A stretch of DNA of 64,000 bases from Streptomyces sp. MMG1533 (GCF_001279775.1 NZ_LGDG01000245.1:1-64000), one strand, 5' to 3'; positions 17,125 through 26,445 are shown, numbered from the stretch's first letter. Numbers and translations: made by a program. The notes: generated by a model not told the origin, from the letters alone.

Positions 17125-17979
17125 ATGGATCTGGAACTCCGCCAGTTGCGCTGTCTCGTCGCGATCGTCGAGGAGGGCAGCTTCACCGACGCGGCCATCG
17201 CGCTCGGCGTCTCCCAGGCGGCCGTGTCCCGCACGCTGGCCTCGCTCGAACGGGCCCTGGGCGTAAGGCTGTTGCGCCGTACCTCCCGCGAGGTGACGCC
17301 CACCGCGACCGGCCTGAGAGCGGTGGCGCAGGCCCGGCGCGTGCTCGGCGAGGTCGACGACCTGGTCCGGGAGGCCGCCTCGGGGCACACCCGGCTGCGG
17401 ATCGGCTACGCCTGGTCGGCGCTCGGCCGCCACACGCCCGCCTTCCAGCGCCGCTGGGCCCAGGCCCACCCCGGGACCGACCTGCACCTGGTCCGCGTCA
17501 ACTCCGGCACCGCCGGTCTCGCGGAGGGCGCCTGCGATCTCGCGGTGGTGCGCAAGCCGCTGGACGACCGGCGGTTCGACTCCGCCATCGTGGGGTTGGA
17601 GCGGCGGCTGTGCGCGCTGGCCGCCGACGACCCCCTGGCCGGGCGCCGCTCCGTCCGGCTCGCCGACCTCGCCGGGCGCACCCTGCTCATCGACCGGCGG
17701 ACCGGCACCACGACCGCCGAACTGTGGCCGCCGGACGCCCGCCCCGAGACCGAGGAGACCCACGACATCGACGACTGGCTCACCGTGATCTCCACGGGCC
17801 GGGGCGTCGGTGTGACCGCGGAGTCCACCGCCCACCAGTACCCGCGCCCCGGCATCGCCTACCGGCCGGTCCGTGACGCCGAGCCCATCGCCGTACGCCT
17901 GGCCTGGTGGCGCGGCGACGCCCACCCGGCCGGCCAGGCCGTCATCGAATTGCTCACCACCCTCTACCGCACCGGCTGA
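17125..17979 (+). CDS. LysR-family transcriptional regulator
   Basis: A 284-residue regulator. Residues 1-60 form the winged helix-turn-helix (MDLELRQLRCLVAIVEEGSF, SQAAVSRTLASLE, LLRRTSREVTPT), followed by a periplasmic-binding-fold effector domain beginning near residue 90 (LRIGYAW). It likely activates the divergent EamA exporter in response to an exported metabolite. ATG 17125 is fixed by the conserved start of the domain. Its stop lies 16 bases from the end of the convergent SDR gene. Confidence 0.9.
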   Translation: MDLELRQLRCLVAIVEEGSFTDAAIALGVSQAAVSRTLASLERALGVRLLRRTSREVTPTATGLRAVAQARRVLGEVDDLVREAASGHTRLRIGYAWSALGRHTPAFQRRWAQAHPGTDLHLVRVNSGTAGLAEGACDLAVVRKPLDDRRFDSAIVGLERRLCALAADDPLAGRRSVRLADLAGRTLLIDRRTGTTTAELWPPDARPETEETHDIDDWLTVISTGRGVGVTAESTAHQYPRPGIAYRPVRDAEPIAVRLAWWRGDAHPAGQAVIELLTTLYRTG

Positions 17980-17995
17980 GCGGCCCTCCCCGCCG

Positions 17996-18754
17996 TCACC
18001 AGGCCGTCCACCCGCCGTCCACGGTGAGCGTGGTCCCGGTGACGAACCGCGAGGCGTCCGAGGCGAGGAACACCGCCGCGCCGCCGAGCTCCTCGGCGCT
18101 GCCCACCCGGCCCAGCGGGGTGCTCCGTACTATCCGCTCGCCCCACTTGCTCGCCAGCAGCCCGGAGCTGAGGTCGGTGTGGAAGTAGCCGGGCGCGAGG
18201 GCGTTGACGCGCACCCCGCGTTCGGCCCATTCCACCGCCAGGGACTTGGTGAGCGCCTCGACGCCGCCCTTGCTCGCGGCGTACGCGGCGATCCGCTCGA
18301 AGCCGGTGCTCGCGTGCACCGACGAGACGTTGACGATCGAACCGGAGCCCTGCTCCAGCATCACCTTGCCGGCCTCGCGGCAGCAGTAGAACGTCCCCGC
18401 GAGGTTGATGTCGAGGACGTGCCGCCAGTCCTCGTCGGTGACGTACTCGCTGCGGGTGAAGTGGGGGCTGACACCCGCGCAGTTGACCACCGCGTCGAGT
18501 CGGCCGGTCCAGTCGGTGATGCGTTCCACCATGGTCCGTACGGCGCCGGAGTCGGCGACCGAGCCGGGCAGCACCAGCACCTTGCCGCCGTGCCCGGCCA
18601 GTTCGGACTCCAGCCGTTCCAGGTCGGACGCCGTCCGTGCGGTCACCGCCACGGTCGCGCCGGCCTGGGACAGGGCTACCGCGATGGCGCGGCCGAGGCC
18701 CTTTCCGGCGCCGGTCACCCAGGCGGTCTTGTCGTCCAGGCGCATGTCGGTCAT
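17996..18754 (-). CDS. SDR-family NAD(P)-dependent oxidoreductase
   Basis: A 252-residue classical short-chain dehydrogenase: TGAGKGLG cofactor motif (residues 14-21), NCAGVS, catalytic Ser in NVSSVHAS, YAASK with the catalytic Tyr/Lys, and the C-terminal FVTGTTLTVDGGW. Such enzymes interconvert alcohols and ketones, here probably a hydroxyacyl-CoA or cyclic alcohol. It starts four bases after the acyl-CoA synthetase stop, so the two form an operon transcribed leftwards from the motif-bearing region at 20.36 kb. Confidence 0.9.
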   Translation of the reverse strand: MTDMRLDDKTAWVTGAGKGLGRAIAVALSQAGATVAVTARTASDLERLESELAGHGGKVLVLPGSVADSGAVRTMVERITDWTGRLDAVVNCAGVSPHFTRSEYVTDEDWRHVLDINLAGTFYCCREAGKVMLEQGSGSIVNVSSVHASTGFERIAAYAASKGGVEALTKSLAVEWAERGVRVNALAPGYFHTDLSSGLLASKWGERIVRSTPLGRVGSAEELGGAAVFLASDASRFVTGTTLTVDGGWTAW

Positions 18755-18757
18755 GGC

Positions 18758-20290
18758 TCAGCCCTCCGCCGGGATGTCGCGCAGGGTCCGCTTGAGGACC
18801 TTGCCCGAGGGGGTGCGGGGCAGTTCGTCGACGACGTCGAAGCGGACCGGCACCTTGAACTTGGCCAGCCGGGCCCGGCAGAAGTCCCGCAGCTCCTCCG
18901 GTCCGGCGCTCGTCCCCGGGCGGAACACCACGAACGCCCGTGGGACTTCGCCCCAGCGGGGGTGCTGGAGGCCCACCACGGCGGCTTCGAGCACGGACGG
19001 GTGCTCGTACAGCACCCGCTCCACCTCGGGGGTGGCGATGTTCTCGCCGCCCGAGACGATCATGTCCTTCTTCCGGTCGTCGATGAAGAGGAAGCCGTCC
19101 TCGTCGAGGTGCCCGATGTCCCCGGTGTGGAACCAGCCTTCCTTCAGGGCGGCGGCCGTGGCCTTCTCGTCGCGCCAGTAGCCCGCGAAGACCTTCGGGC
19201 CGCGCAGGGTGATCTCGCCGAGCTCGCCCGCCGGGACCTCCTTGCCGGTGTCGTCGACGATCCGGACCCGGGTGTGCGGGACGGGGCGCCCGACCGAGCC
19301 CAGCTTGGACAGCGCGTGCTCGCGGTCGAGGAAGGTGTCGCCGGAGACCGTCTCGGTCAGGCCGTAGGCGTCGGCGAACCAGGCGTTGGGGAAGGCCGTC
19401 ATGATCCGCCGCAGCACCGGTTCGGGAGTCTTCTCGCCGCCGCCGAGGATGAAGCGGACCGAGGTGGTGTCGTAGGTGTCGCGGTCCGGGACCTCCAGGA
19501 CGGCGTTGACCATGGCGGGTGCCAGCCACACGTTGGTGACCCGGTGCTTCTGGATCGCGTGCAGCGCGCCCACCGGGTCGAATTTGCGTTGCAGGACCAC
19601 GCCGCCGCCCGCGTACAGGGTCGCCAGGGCCGGCATGTCCAGGCCGCCGACGTGGTAGAGCGGGCCGCACACCAGGGTGGTGTCCGCCGCGGTCAGGCCG
19701 AAGTGGACGATGTGGGCGAGGTTCTTGGCCTGGAGGTTTCCGTAGGTGATGCGCACGCCCTTGGGGCGTGAGGTGGTGCCGGAGGTGTACATCAGGCGCT
19801 GGAGATCGTCGAGTCCGACGTCCACGGGCTCGACCTGGGCGTCCTTGTGGCGGGCCAGCAACTCCTCGTAACCGACCCAGGGGGCCGGGGCGGTGTCGCC
19901 GCCGACCAGGATGCGGTGCTCCAGGTCGGTCAGGCAGCCGGCGCTCCGCTCCAGCGCGGGCACGAACTCCGGCTCGGTGATGATCGCCTTGGCCTGCGCG
20001 TGGCCCAGGATGTACTGCCACTCCTCCTCGGAGAGGCGGTAGTTGAGCGGCAGAAAGATCGCGCCGATACGGCTCGCCGCGTAGACCAGTTCCAGGAACT
20101 CCGGCCGGTTGTAGAGGAGCAGACCGACGACGTCCCCGCGCCGGACGCCCAGTTCGGCCAGGCCGGCCGCCAACCGGTTGACCCGCTCGTGCAGTTGACG
20201 GACCGTCAGCTGCTCTTCCTCCTGGGCGACGGCCACGGCGTCGGGCCGTTGGGCCAGGTGGTAATCGAGGATGCTCGCGAAATTGTGCAC
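18758..20290 (-). CDS. Long/medium-chain acyl-CoA synthetase (AMP-forming)
   Basis: A 510-residue ANL-superfamily ligase: YTSGTTSRPKGVRI phosphate loop, AYGLTETVSGD, TGDIGHLDEDGFLFIDDRKKDMIVSG hinge (key part DRKKDMIVSGGENI) and the C-terminal GKVLKRTLR catalytic lysine. It would activate a carboxylic acid, for instance a ring-opened acid, to its CoA thioester. GTG 20290 has GGAG eleven bases upstream. It is divergent from the enoyl-CoA hydratase/alcohol dehydrogenase/acyl-CoA dehydrogenase operon, with a shared regulatory motif between them. Confidence 0.9.
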   Translation of the reverse strand: MHNFASILDYHLAQRPDAVAVAQEEEQLTVRQLHERVNRLAAGLAELGVRRGDVVGLLLYNRPEFLELVYAASRIGAIFLPLNYRLSEEEWQYILGHAQAKAIITEPEFVPALERSAGCLTDLEHRILVGGDTAPAPWVGYEELLARHKDAQVEPVDVGLDDLQRLMYTSGTTSRPKGVRITYGNLQAKNLAHIVHFGLTAADTTLVCGPLYHVGGLDMPALATLYAGGGVVLQRKFDPVGALHAIQKHRVTNVWLAPAMVNAVLEVPDRDTYDTTSVRFILGGGEKTPEPVLRRIMTAFPNAWFADAYGLTETVSGDTFLDREHALSKLGSVGRPVPHTRVRIVDDTGKEVPAGELGEITLRGPKVFAGYWRDEKATAAALKEGWFHTGDIGHLDEDGFLFIDDRKKDMIVSGGENIATPEVERVLYEHPSVLEAAVVGLQHPRWGEVPRAFVVFRPGTSAGPEELRDFCRARLAKFKVPVRFDVVDELPRTPSGKVLKRTLRDIPAEG

Positions 20291-20355
20291 GGCGACTCTC
20301 CGGCTCGGCGGTCGGGAGTGTCCCGACCGGTCGGTTGCCCGCTCTCAAGATTTAG

Positions 20356-20371
20356 TGTACCCATTGGTCTA
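20356..20371. promoter_or_regulatory. TetR-type operator candidate, copy 1
   Basis: TGTACCCATTGGTCTA: half-sites TGTACC and GGTCTA separated by four bases, in the divergent region between the acyl-CoA synthetase and the enoyl-CoA hydratase genes. One of five related sites in the 20-32 kb region. Confidence 0.65.
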
Positions 20372-20459
20372 TAAAACGTAGCCGCACTTTACGACGGAGC
20401 GCACCGGCCGACAACCATCCGCGCACCGCGATGTCGCTTCCGACGACGAGGAGGGCCCT

Positions 20460-21236
20460 GTGCCACGCATCCGCCTCGACACCGACGGGCCTGTCGTCAC
20501 GGTCCGCATCGACCACCCGCCGATGAACGCCTTCGACTCCGCCCAGCGTGCGGAGCTGGCCGCCTGCGTGCGGGACCTGGCCGATGCCCGTGACGTACGG
20601 GCCGTGGTGCTCTACGGCGGGGAGCGGCTCTTCGCCGCCGGCGCGGACATCAAGGCGCTGGCGGCCATGGGACCCGAGGAGGTGCGGGGCTGGAACCGCG
20701 CCCTGCAGCGGACCTTCGAGGAGGTGGCCCGGCTGCCGATGCCGGTCGTCGCGGCGGTCACCGGATACGCGCTGGGCGGCGGCATGGAGCTCGCCCTCGC
20801 CGCCGACCACCGGATCGCGGCCGACGACGCCGTCCTCGGTCAGCCCGAGGTGCAGCTCGGCATCATGCCCGGCTCCGGCGGCACCCAGCGGCTCGTGCGG
20901 CTGATCGGGCCGTCGCGCGCGAAGAACCTGCTGATGACCGGCCGCCGGGTGGGCGCCGAGGAGGCACTGCGGCTCGGGCTCGTCGACGAGGTCGTCCCCG
21001 CCGGGACGGTCCACGAGTCCGCGCTGCGCTACGCCCGGCGGCTCGCCGAGGGCCCGGCGGCCGCCCTGGAGGCGATCAAGGAGGCGGTGGACCACGGCGC
21101 CGACATCGGCACCGACGCCGGACTCGCCCTCGAGCGCGCCCTGTTCACCGGGGTGTTCGGCACACGGGACGCGGCCACCGGGATCCGCTCCTTCATCGAC
21201 GAGGGGCCGGGAAAGGCGCGCTTCGGCGAGGGCTAG
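20460..21236 (+). CDS. Enoyl-CoA hydratase/isomerase
   Basis: A 258-residue crotonase-family enzyme. The oxyanion-hole region FAAGADIKAL and the two catalytic-glutamate motifs GGGMELALAAD and QPEVQLGIMPGSGGTQRL are present, so true hydratase activity is likely. It hydrates trans-2-enoyl-CoA in beta-oxidation. GTG 20460 follows GAGGAGGG. First gene of an operon with a zinc alcohol dehydrogenase and an acyl-CoA dehydrogenase. Confidence 0.92.
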   Translation: MPRIRLDTDGPVVTVRIDHPPMNAFDSAQRAELAACVRDLADARDVRAVVLYGGERLFAAGADIKALAAMGPEEVRGWNRALQRTFEEVARLPMPVVAAVTGYALGGGMELALAADHRIAADDAVLGQPEVQLGIMPGSGGTQRLVRLIGPSRAKNLLMTGRRVGAEEALRLGLVDEVVPAGTVHESALRYARRLAEGPAAALEAIKEAVDHGADIGTDAGLALERALFTGVFGTRDAATGIRSFIDEGPGKARFGEG

Positions 21237-21308
21237 GCGCTGCGCAGGGGCCGCACGGGAGGACGAGGCACGGCGCAGGGGCCGTACGACAGGAAAGGGG
21301 TGGAGAGC

Positions 21309-22367
21309 ATGAAGGCACTGCGCTGGCACGGTGCCCGCGATCTGCGGCTGGAGGAGGTGCCCGAGCCGGCCGAGCCGGGGCCGCACGAGGCGGTTCTCGA
21401 GGTGGCCTGGTGCGGGGTGTGCGGCACCGACCTGCACGAGTTCCTCGAAGGCCCGCACATGATCCGCGAGGGCCCGCATCCGCTCACCGGCGCCGCTCCA
21501 CCGCTCGCCCTCGGCCACGAACTGAGCGGCACCGTTCTCGCGCTGGGTGCCGAGGTGCCCGGTGTCGCGGTCGGCGACCGGGTGACCGCCGACCCCGTCT
21601 GGCGGTGCGGCGTCTGCTTCTGGTGCGCGCGGGGCGAGTACCACATCTGCCCCAAGAGCGGCTCGGTCGGCCTCGCCTCGCCCGGTGCCTTCGCCGAGCG
21701 CGTCACGGTGCCGATCGCGGGGCTGACCAGGCTGCCCGACAACGTCAGCGACGAGATGGCGGCCGTGGCCGAACCCCTGGCCGTCGGCCTGCACGCCGTC
21801 ACCCGGGCCGGTGTGCGGCCGGGCGACAACGTTCTCGTCGTGGGCGGCGGCCCGATCGGCGTCGCCGTGGTCCTCGCGGCCCGTATCGCCGGTGCGGCCG
21901 GGCTGTACGTGAGCGAGCCCCTCGCCGGGCGCCGGGAGCTGCTGCTCGATCTGGGCGTCACCGAGGCCTTCGACCCGCGCGAGACCGACGTGCGCCGTGA
22001 GGTGTTCCTGCGGACCGGCCGGATCGGCCCGGACGTCGTCATCGACGCGACCGGCGTGGCCGCGCTCGCGGCGCAGGCCGTCGCCACCGTCCGCCGCGGC
22101 GGACGGGTCGTGCTCGCCGGTGTCGGGCACGGCAGCGTCGAGTTCGACATGGGACAGCTCGTCTTCTACGAGCGTTCCGTGCTCGGCACCCTCGGCTACA
22201 ACTTCGACATCCCCCGTGTGATCGATCTGATGAGCACCGGGCGCCTGGACGCCTCCGCCCTGATCACCGGACGTTTCTCGCTCTCGGACGGAGCCGGCGT
22301 CTTCGCCGACCTGGCCGCCGACCGGGCCCGGCACCTCAAGGTGCTCCTCACCCCGAAGGGACTGTGA
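21309..22367 (+). CDS. Zinc-dependent alcohol dehydrogenase (butanediol/threonine dehydrogenase-like)
   Basis: A 352-residue MDR-family enzyme. Catalytic zinc motif CGVCGTDLHEF and GHELSG; structural zinc cysteines CGVCFWCARGEYHIC; NAD-binding VVGGGPIGVAVVLAAR. It oxidises a secondary alcohol or diol to a ketone. ATG 21309 is preferred over GTG 21300 because GGAG is correctly spaced. It lies between the enoyl-CoA hydratase and the acyl-CoA dehydrogenase, one base from the latter. Confidence 0.9.
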   Translation: MKALRWHGARDLRLEEVPEPAEPGPHEAVLEVAWCGVCGTDLHEFLEGPHMIREGPHPLTGAAPPLALGHELSGTVLALGAEVPGVAVGDRVTADPVWRCGVCFWCARGEYHICPKSGSVGLASPGAFAERVTVPIAGLTRLPDNVSDEMAAVAEPLAVGLHAVTRAGVRPGDNVLVVGGGPIGVAVVLAARIAGAAGLYVSEPLAGRRELLLDLGVTEAFDPRETDVRREVFLRTGRIGPDVVIDATGVAALAAQAVATVRRGGRVVLAGVGHGSVEFDMGQLVFYERSVLGTLGYNFDIPRVIDLMSTGRLDASALITGRFSLSDGAGVFADLAADRARHLKVLLTPKGL

Positions 22368-22368
22368 C

Positions 22369-23523
22369 ATGGATTTCGACCTGCCGGAGGAAACCCGGGC
22401 GCTCCAGGACATGGTCCGCGAGTTCGCCGCCAAGGAGATCACCCCGAACGCGGCGGAATGGTCCGAGAACGAGCACTTCCCGACCGAGGTCTTCACCAAG
22501 CTGGGCGAACTCGGCCTGATGGGCATGCTCGTGCCCGAGGAGTACGGGGGCGCGGGCTCCGACACCGTCACCTACGTGGCCGTCATGGAGGAACTCGGCG
22601 CCGCCGACCAGTCGGTCGCCTCCTCCTGGAACGCCCACTCCACCATCGCCACCCTGCCCCTGCTGGCGTACGGCACCGAGGAGCAGAAGCAGCGCTGGCT
22701 CGCCCCGCTGGCCCGGGGCGAGGCCATCGGCGCCTTCGGCCTGACCGAGCCGGAGGCCGGGTCCGACGCCGCCGGCATCGCCACCACCGCCCGCCGGGCC
22801 GACGGCGGCTGGGTCCTCAACGGCACCAAGATGTTCATCACCAACGCCGGCACCGACATCAGCCAGGGCGTGACGCTGCTCGCCGTCACCGGCAAGGACG
22901 ACGACGGGCGCAAGCGGTTCGCGACCTTCTACGTCCCGACCGGCACCCCCGGCTACACCGTCGGCCACAAGCTGAAGAAGCTGGGCTGGCACGCCATGGA
23001 CACCCGGGAGCTGATCTTCGACGACTGCTGGATCCCGGACGACCACCTGATCGGCGAGGAGGGCGGCGGGCTGCGCCAGTTCCTGTCCGTCCTCGACAAG
23101 GGGCGGATCAGCGTCGCCGCGCTGGGGCTCTCACTGGCCAAGGCGGCGCTCGCCCTCGCCGTCAAGCACGCCTCGGAACGGCACCAGTTCGGCCGCCCGC
23201 TGTCCGACTTCCAGGCGATCGCGCACAAGATCGCCGACATCGGTACGGAGTTCGAGGCCGCCCGGTGCCTGGTCTACCGCGCCGCCTGGCTGGCCGACCA
23301 GGGCCGTCCGCACAGCACGGCGGCGGCCATGGCCAAGCTGTACGCCTCCGAGGTCGCCAACCGCGCCGCCTCCCAGGCGGTCCAGATCCACGGCGGCTAC
23401 GGCTATGTGCGGGAGTCGGAGATCTCCCGCTTCTACGCCGACGCCAAGATCCTGGAGATCGGCGAGGGCACGAACGAGATCCAGCGCAATGTCATCGCCC
23501 GGGCGCTGGTACGGGAGGCGTGA
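22369..23523 (+). CDS. Acyl-CoA dehydrogenase
   Basis: A 384-residue FAD enzyme with both family signatures: GAFGLTEPEAGSDAAG and the C-terminal QIHGGYGYVRESEISRFYAD, with the catalytic Glu in EGTNEIQ. It introduces the alpha-beta double bond in a short or branched acyl-CoA. The start is one base after the preceding stop. The gene ends at a perfect terminator shared with the convergent TetR gene. Confidence 0.93.
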   Translation: MDFDLPEETRALQDMVREFAAKEITPNAAEWSENEHFPTEVFTKLGELGLMGMLVPEEYGGAGSDTVTYVAVMEELGAADQSVASSWNAHSTIATLPLLAYGTEEQKQRWLAPLARGEAIGAFGLTEPEAGSDAAGIATTARRADGGWVLNGTKMFITNAGTDISQGVTLLAVTGKDDDGRKRFATFYVPTGTPGYTVGHKLKKLGWHAMDTRELIFDDCWIPDDHLIGEEGGGLRQFLSVLDKGRISVAALGLSLAKAALALAVKHASERHQFGRPLSDFQAIAHKIADIGTEFEAARCLVYRAAWLADQGRPHSTAAAMAKLYASEVANRAASQAVQIHGGYGYVRESEISRFYADAKILEIGEGTNEIQRNVIARALVREA

Positions 23524-23529
23524 CGAGCG

Positions 23530-23559
23530 GGAGGGCCCGCGGCGCACCGCGGGCCCTCC
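23530..23559. terminator. Bidirectional terminator hairpin
   Basis: Perfect 13-pair stem (GGAGGGCCCGCGG with CCGCGGGCCCTCC) and CGCA loop, exactly between the convergent acyl-CoA dehydrogenase and TetR genes. Confidence 0.85.
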
Positions 23560-23563
23560 TTCG

Positions 23564-24271
23564 TCAGCTTGCCAGCGAAGCCGGCTCCCACACCGCCTCG
23601 GGATCGAGCGGCAGGTCCGGCCGGTCGTGCTTGAACCGTGCGGCCTGCGCCTCGACGTCCGGCAGGGTCGTGCCGGGGGCCGCGAACCCGTGGAACAGGG
23701 TCGAGCAGTACTCCCGCGACAGGTCCGCGGCGCTCCAGCGGCCCTCCGGCTTGACCCACTGGTAGGTGTGGTTGTGCAGATTGAGGAACTGCAGGGTGGC
23801 CAGACGCGGGTGGACCGCGCGGAAGGTGCCCTCCTCGACGGCCTCCGTGAGCAGGCCCGTGACCAGCTGCTCGAAGTCGGAGCGCTGGCGCAGCAGAGTG
23901 TGCAGGTAGTCGCCGGTGAGGCTGCGGTAGTCGTGCTCGTAGACCCAGATGTGGTCGAGCCTGCGGTAGATGATCGTCAGCAGCGACTCCGACAGCAGGC
24001 GCAGCCGCAGCAGCGGCTCCTCGTCGAGGCCCGCGATCTCCCGGGCCCGGGCGAGCAGCGGAGCCATCACCCGGGACTGGATCTCGATCAGAAGGTTTTC
24101 CTTGGAGCCGATGTAGTAGTACAGCGCTCCCTTGGCGAGCCCGACCGCGCGGCCCAGGTCGTTGACGGAGGTCGCCGCGTAGCCCTGGCGGGCGAACAGT
24201 TCGGCGGCCGTGTCGATGATCTTCTGGCGCCTGACCTCGAAGTCCGGTCCGTGGCCCGGTGGGCGTGGCAT
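23564..24271 (-). CDS. TetR-family transcriptional regulator, candidate master regulator of the 18-35 kb catabolic region
   Basis: A 235-residue TetR regulator. N-terminal helix-turn-helix: IIDTAAELFARQGYAATSVN...VGLAKGALYYYIGSKENLL (residues about 15-60); large C-terminal ligand domain resembling FadR/KstR2/PaaR-type regulators that respond to CoA thioesters. It is divergent from the fused E1 gene, and the intergenic region contains the TAGACC-N4-GGTACA motif that recurs upstream of the other catabolic genes, so autoregulation and control of the whole set is inferred. Confidence 0.88.
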   Translation of the reverse strand: MPRPPGHGPDFEVRRQKIIDTAAELFARQGYAATSVNDLGRAVGLAKGALYYYIGSKENLLIEIQSRVMAPLLARAREIAGLDEEPLLRLRLLSESLLTIIYRRLDHIWVYEHDYRSLTGDYLHTLLRQRSDFEQLVTGLLTEAVEEGTFRAVHPRLATLQFLNLHNHTYQWVKPEGRWSAADLSREYCSTLFHGFAAPGTTLPDVEAQAARFKHDRPDLPLDPEAVWEPASLAS

Positions 24272-24303
24272 GGCTTCTCCCCGCTGACGTCACCCTAGTT
24301 TGC

Positions 24304-24319
24304 TAGACCAAACGGTACA
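24304..24319. promoter_or_regulatory. TetR-type operator candidate, copy 2 (autoregulatory)
   Basis: TAGACCAAACGGTACA, the inverse orientation of TGTACC-N4-GGTCTA, lies 33 bases before the TetR start and 55 before the E1 start. Position next to the TetR gene supports that this regulator owns the motif. Confidence 0.7.
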
Positions 24320-24374
24320 TTAAAAAGACGGACGCAGACGGTACGCCGCCTGCGCGAGCATAGCGAGGACGCTC

Positions 24375-26372
24375 ATGACTCAGGCACCGCAGTACACCGG
24401 CACAGGCGCCGGCTTCGTGGACGCGGAGCAGCTCGTGGAGATGTATCGCCGTATGCGCCGCATCCGGCGGTTCGAGGAGCGGGCGTCCGAGCTGTACAAG
24501 GCTACGGAGATCCCCGGCTTCCTGCACCTGTCGATCGGCCAGGAGGCCAGTGCCGTCGGCGCCTGCTGGCCGCTCGGCGCCCGCGACGGCATCACCTCCA
24601 CCCACCGCGGCCACGGCCATGTCCTCGCCAAGGGTCTGGACAGCGCGTCGATGATGGCCGAGCTGATGGGCAAGGACGCGGGCACCTGTCACGGCCGCGG
24701 CGGCTCCATGCACATCGCCGACCCGGGCCTTGGCATCTACGGCGCCAACGGCATCGTCGGCGCCGGGCTGCCGATCGCCGCCGGGGTGGCGACCGCGGCC
24801 AAGCTGCGCGCCGCCGGTGACGTGGTGGTGGCGTTCTTCGGCGACGGGGCGGTCGCCCAGGGCATGTTCCACGAGGCCGTCAACCTGGCCGCCGTGTGGG
24901 ATCTGCCGGTCGTCTTCCTCTGCGAGAACAACCACTACTCCGAGTTCTCGCCCGCCGCCGAACAGCACCGCGCCCCGCTCTCCGCCCGCGCCGCCGGGTA
25001 CGGCATCGGCTACGAGCACGTCGACGGCAACGACGTACTGGAAGTGGCCCGGACCATGACCGACGTGGTGGAGCGGCTCCGGCGGGGCGGCGGGCCCGTC
25101 CTGGTCGAGGCCGAGACCTACCGCTGGCACGGCCACTACGAGGGCGACCCCGAGCGCTACCGCCCCGCCGAGGAGGTCGCCGCGGCCAAGGAGCGCGACC
25201 CGCTGCTGGTGGCGCGCCGGCACCTGGCGGCGGCGGGGGTGCCCGCGGCGCTGGCCGACGGGGTCGACGAGGAGATCGACAAGGAGATCGAGGCGGCCGT
25301 CGAGTGGGCCAGGAGCCTGCCCGAGCCCGCCCCCGAGACCCTGTACGACTATGTCTCGGCCCCGCGTCCGGCCATACCCGAGCCCGCCCCCGCCGACGGT
25401 GAGATCTTCCGGTCCATGGACGCCGTACGCCTGGCGCTGGAGCACGAACTCGAAGCCGATCCTTCGGTGTTCGTCGCGGGAATCGACGTCGGCGCGGGCG
25501 GCAACGTCTTCGGCCTCACCCGGGGCCTCGCGCAGGCGTTCCCCGGCCGGGTCCGGGACACGCCGATCAGCGAGAGCGCCATCGTCGGTACGGCGGTGGG
25601 GGCGGCCATGGCCGGGATGAAGCCCGTCGTGGAGATCATGTACATGGACTTCATCGGGGTCTGCCTGGACATGCTGCTCAACCAGGCCGCCAAGCTGCGC
25701 TTCATGACCGGCGGCCGGGCCTCCATGCCGCTGGTCGTCCGCACCCAGTTCGGCGCAGGGCGTTCCTCGGGCAGCCAGCACTCGCAGAGCCTGGAGGCGC
25801 TGCTCGCCCACATCCCCGGGCTGACCGTGGTGATGCCGTCCAACCCGGCCGACACCTACGGCCTGCTGCGCGCCGCCATCCAGGACCCGAACCCGGTGGT
25901 CTTCGTGGAGAACCGGCTCCAGTACGGCCTCAAGGGCCCGCGTCCGCCGGCCGACCACCTGGTCCCGCTGGGCAAGGCCAAGGTCGTCCGCGAGGGCACC
26001 GACATCACCGTGGTCTCCTGGTCGCGGATGGTCCAGGACTGCCTCGCCGCCGCACAGACGCTCGCCGCGGAGGGCGTGAGCGTCGAGGTGATCGACCTGC
26101 GGACCATCGCCCCGCTCGACCGCGAGACCGTCCTCGACTCCCTTGCCAAGACGAACCGGTTGGTCATCGCGCACGAGGCGGTACGGGACTTCGGCGTCGG
26201 CGCCGAACTGTCCGCCCTGGCGGTCGACGAGGGGTTCTGGCACCTGGACGCGCCGGTCACGCGGGTGGCCCCGCCTCCCGTGCCCGCGCCCTACGCTCCC
26301 TCGCTGGAGCGGGTGTGGCTGCCGTCGAAGGACACGATCGCCGAGACGCTGCGGCGGATCGCGGCGGTGTGA
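24375..26372 (+). CDS. Fused E1 alpha-beta subunit of a 2-oxoacid/acetoin dehydrogenase-type complex
   Basis: A 665-residue thiamine-diphosphate enzyme. Residues 1-330 are the alpha domain (HRGHGHVLAKG, CHGRGGSMH, TPP motif GDGAVAQG...NN); residues about 345-665 are the beta domain (ESAIVGTAVGAAMAGMKPVVEI, FGAGRSSGSQHSQSLEALLAHIPGL in key parts). Usually these are two genes, so this is a natural fusion. The alpha part resembles acetoin dehydrogenase. No lipoyl E2 or E3 gene is near, so it must borrow them or catalyse non-oxidative chemistry. It is divergent from TetR and ends at a 23-pair palindrome. Confidence 0.88.
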   Translation: MTQAPQYTGTGAGFVDAEQLVEMYRRMRRIRRFEERASELYKATEIPGFLHLSIGQEASAVGACWPLGARDGITSTHRGHGHVLAKGLDSASMMAELMGKDAGTCHGRGGSMHIADPGLGIYGANGIVGAGLPIAAGVATAAKLRAAGDVVVAFFGDGAVAQGMFHEAVNLAAVWDLPVVFLCENNHYSEFSPAAEQHRAPLSARAAGYGIGYEHVDGNDVLEVARTMTDVVERLRRGGGPVLVEAETYRWHGHYEGDPERYRPAEEVAAAKERDPLLVARRHLAAAGVPAALADGVDEEIDKEIEAAVEWARSLPEPAPETLYDYVSAPRPAIPEPAPADGEIFRSMDAVRLALEHELEADPSVFVAGIDVGAGGNVFGLTRGLAQAFPGRVRDTPISESAIVGTAVGAAMAGMKPVVEIMYMDFIGVCLDMLLNQAAKLRFMTGGRASMPLVVRTQFGAGRSSGSQHSQSLEALLAHIPGLTVVMPSNPADTYGLLRAAIQDPNPVVFVENRLQYGLKGPRPPADHLVPLGKAKVVREGTDITVVSWSRMVQDCLAAAQTLAAEGVSVEVIDLRTIAPLDRETVLDSLAKTNRLVIAHEAVRDFGVGAELSALAVDEGFWHLDAPVTRVAPPPVPAPYAPSLERVWLPSKDTIAETLRRIAAV

Positions 26373-26376
26373 GCGC

Positions 26377-26423
26377 CCATGGGAAGGGCCCCCGGGATCT
26401 GATCCCGGGGGCCCTTCCCATGG
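26377..26423. terminator. Perfect long palindromic terminator
   Basis: Arms 26377-26399 and 26401-26423 are perfectly complementary over 23 bases around a single central T. It separates the convergent E1 and cyclase-family genes and should stop both transcripts. Confidence 0.88.
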
Positions 26424-26445
26424 AGCCGTCGGACGCTTGGAGCCG

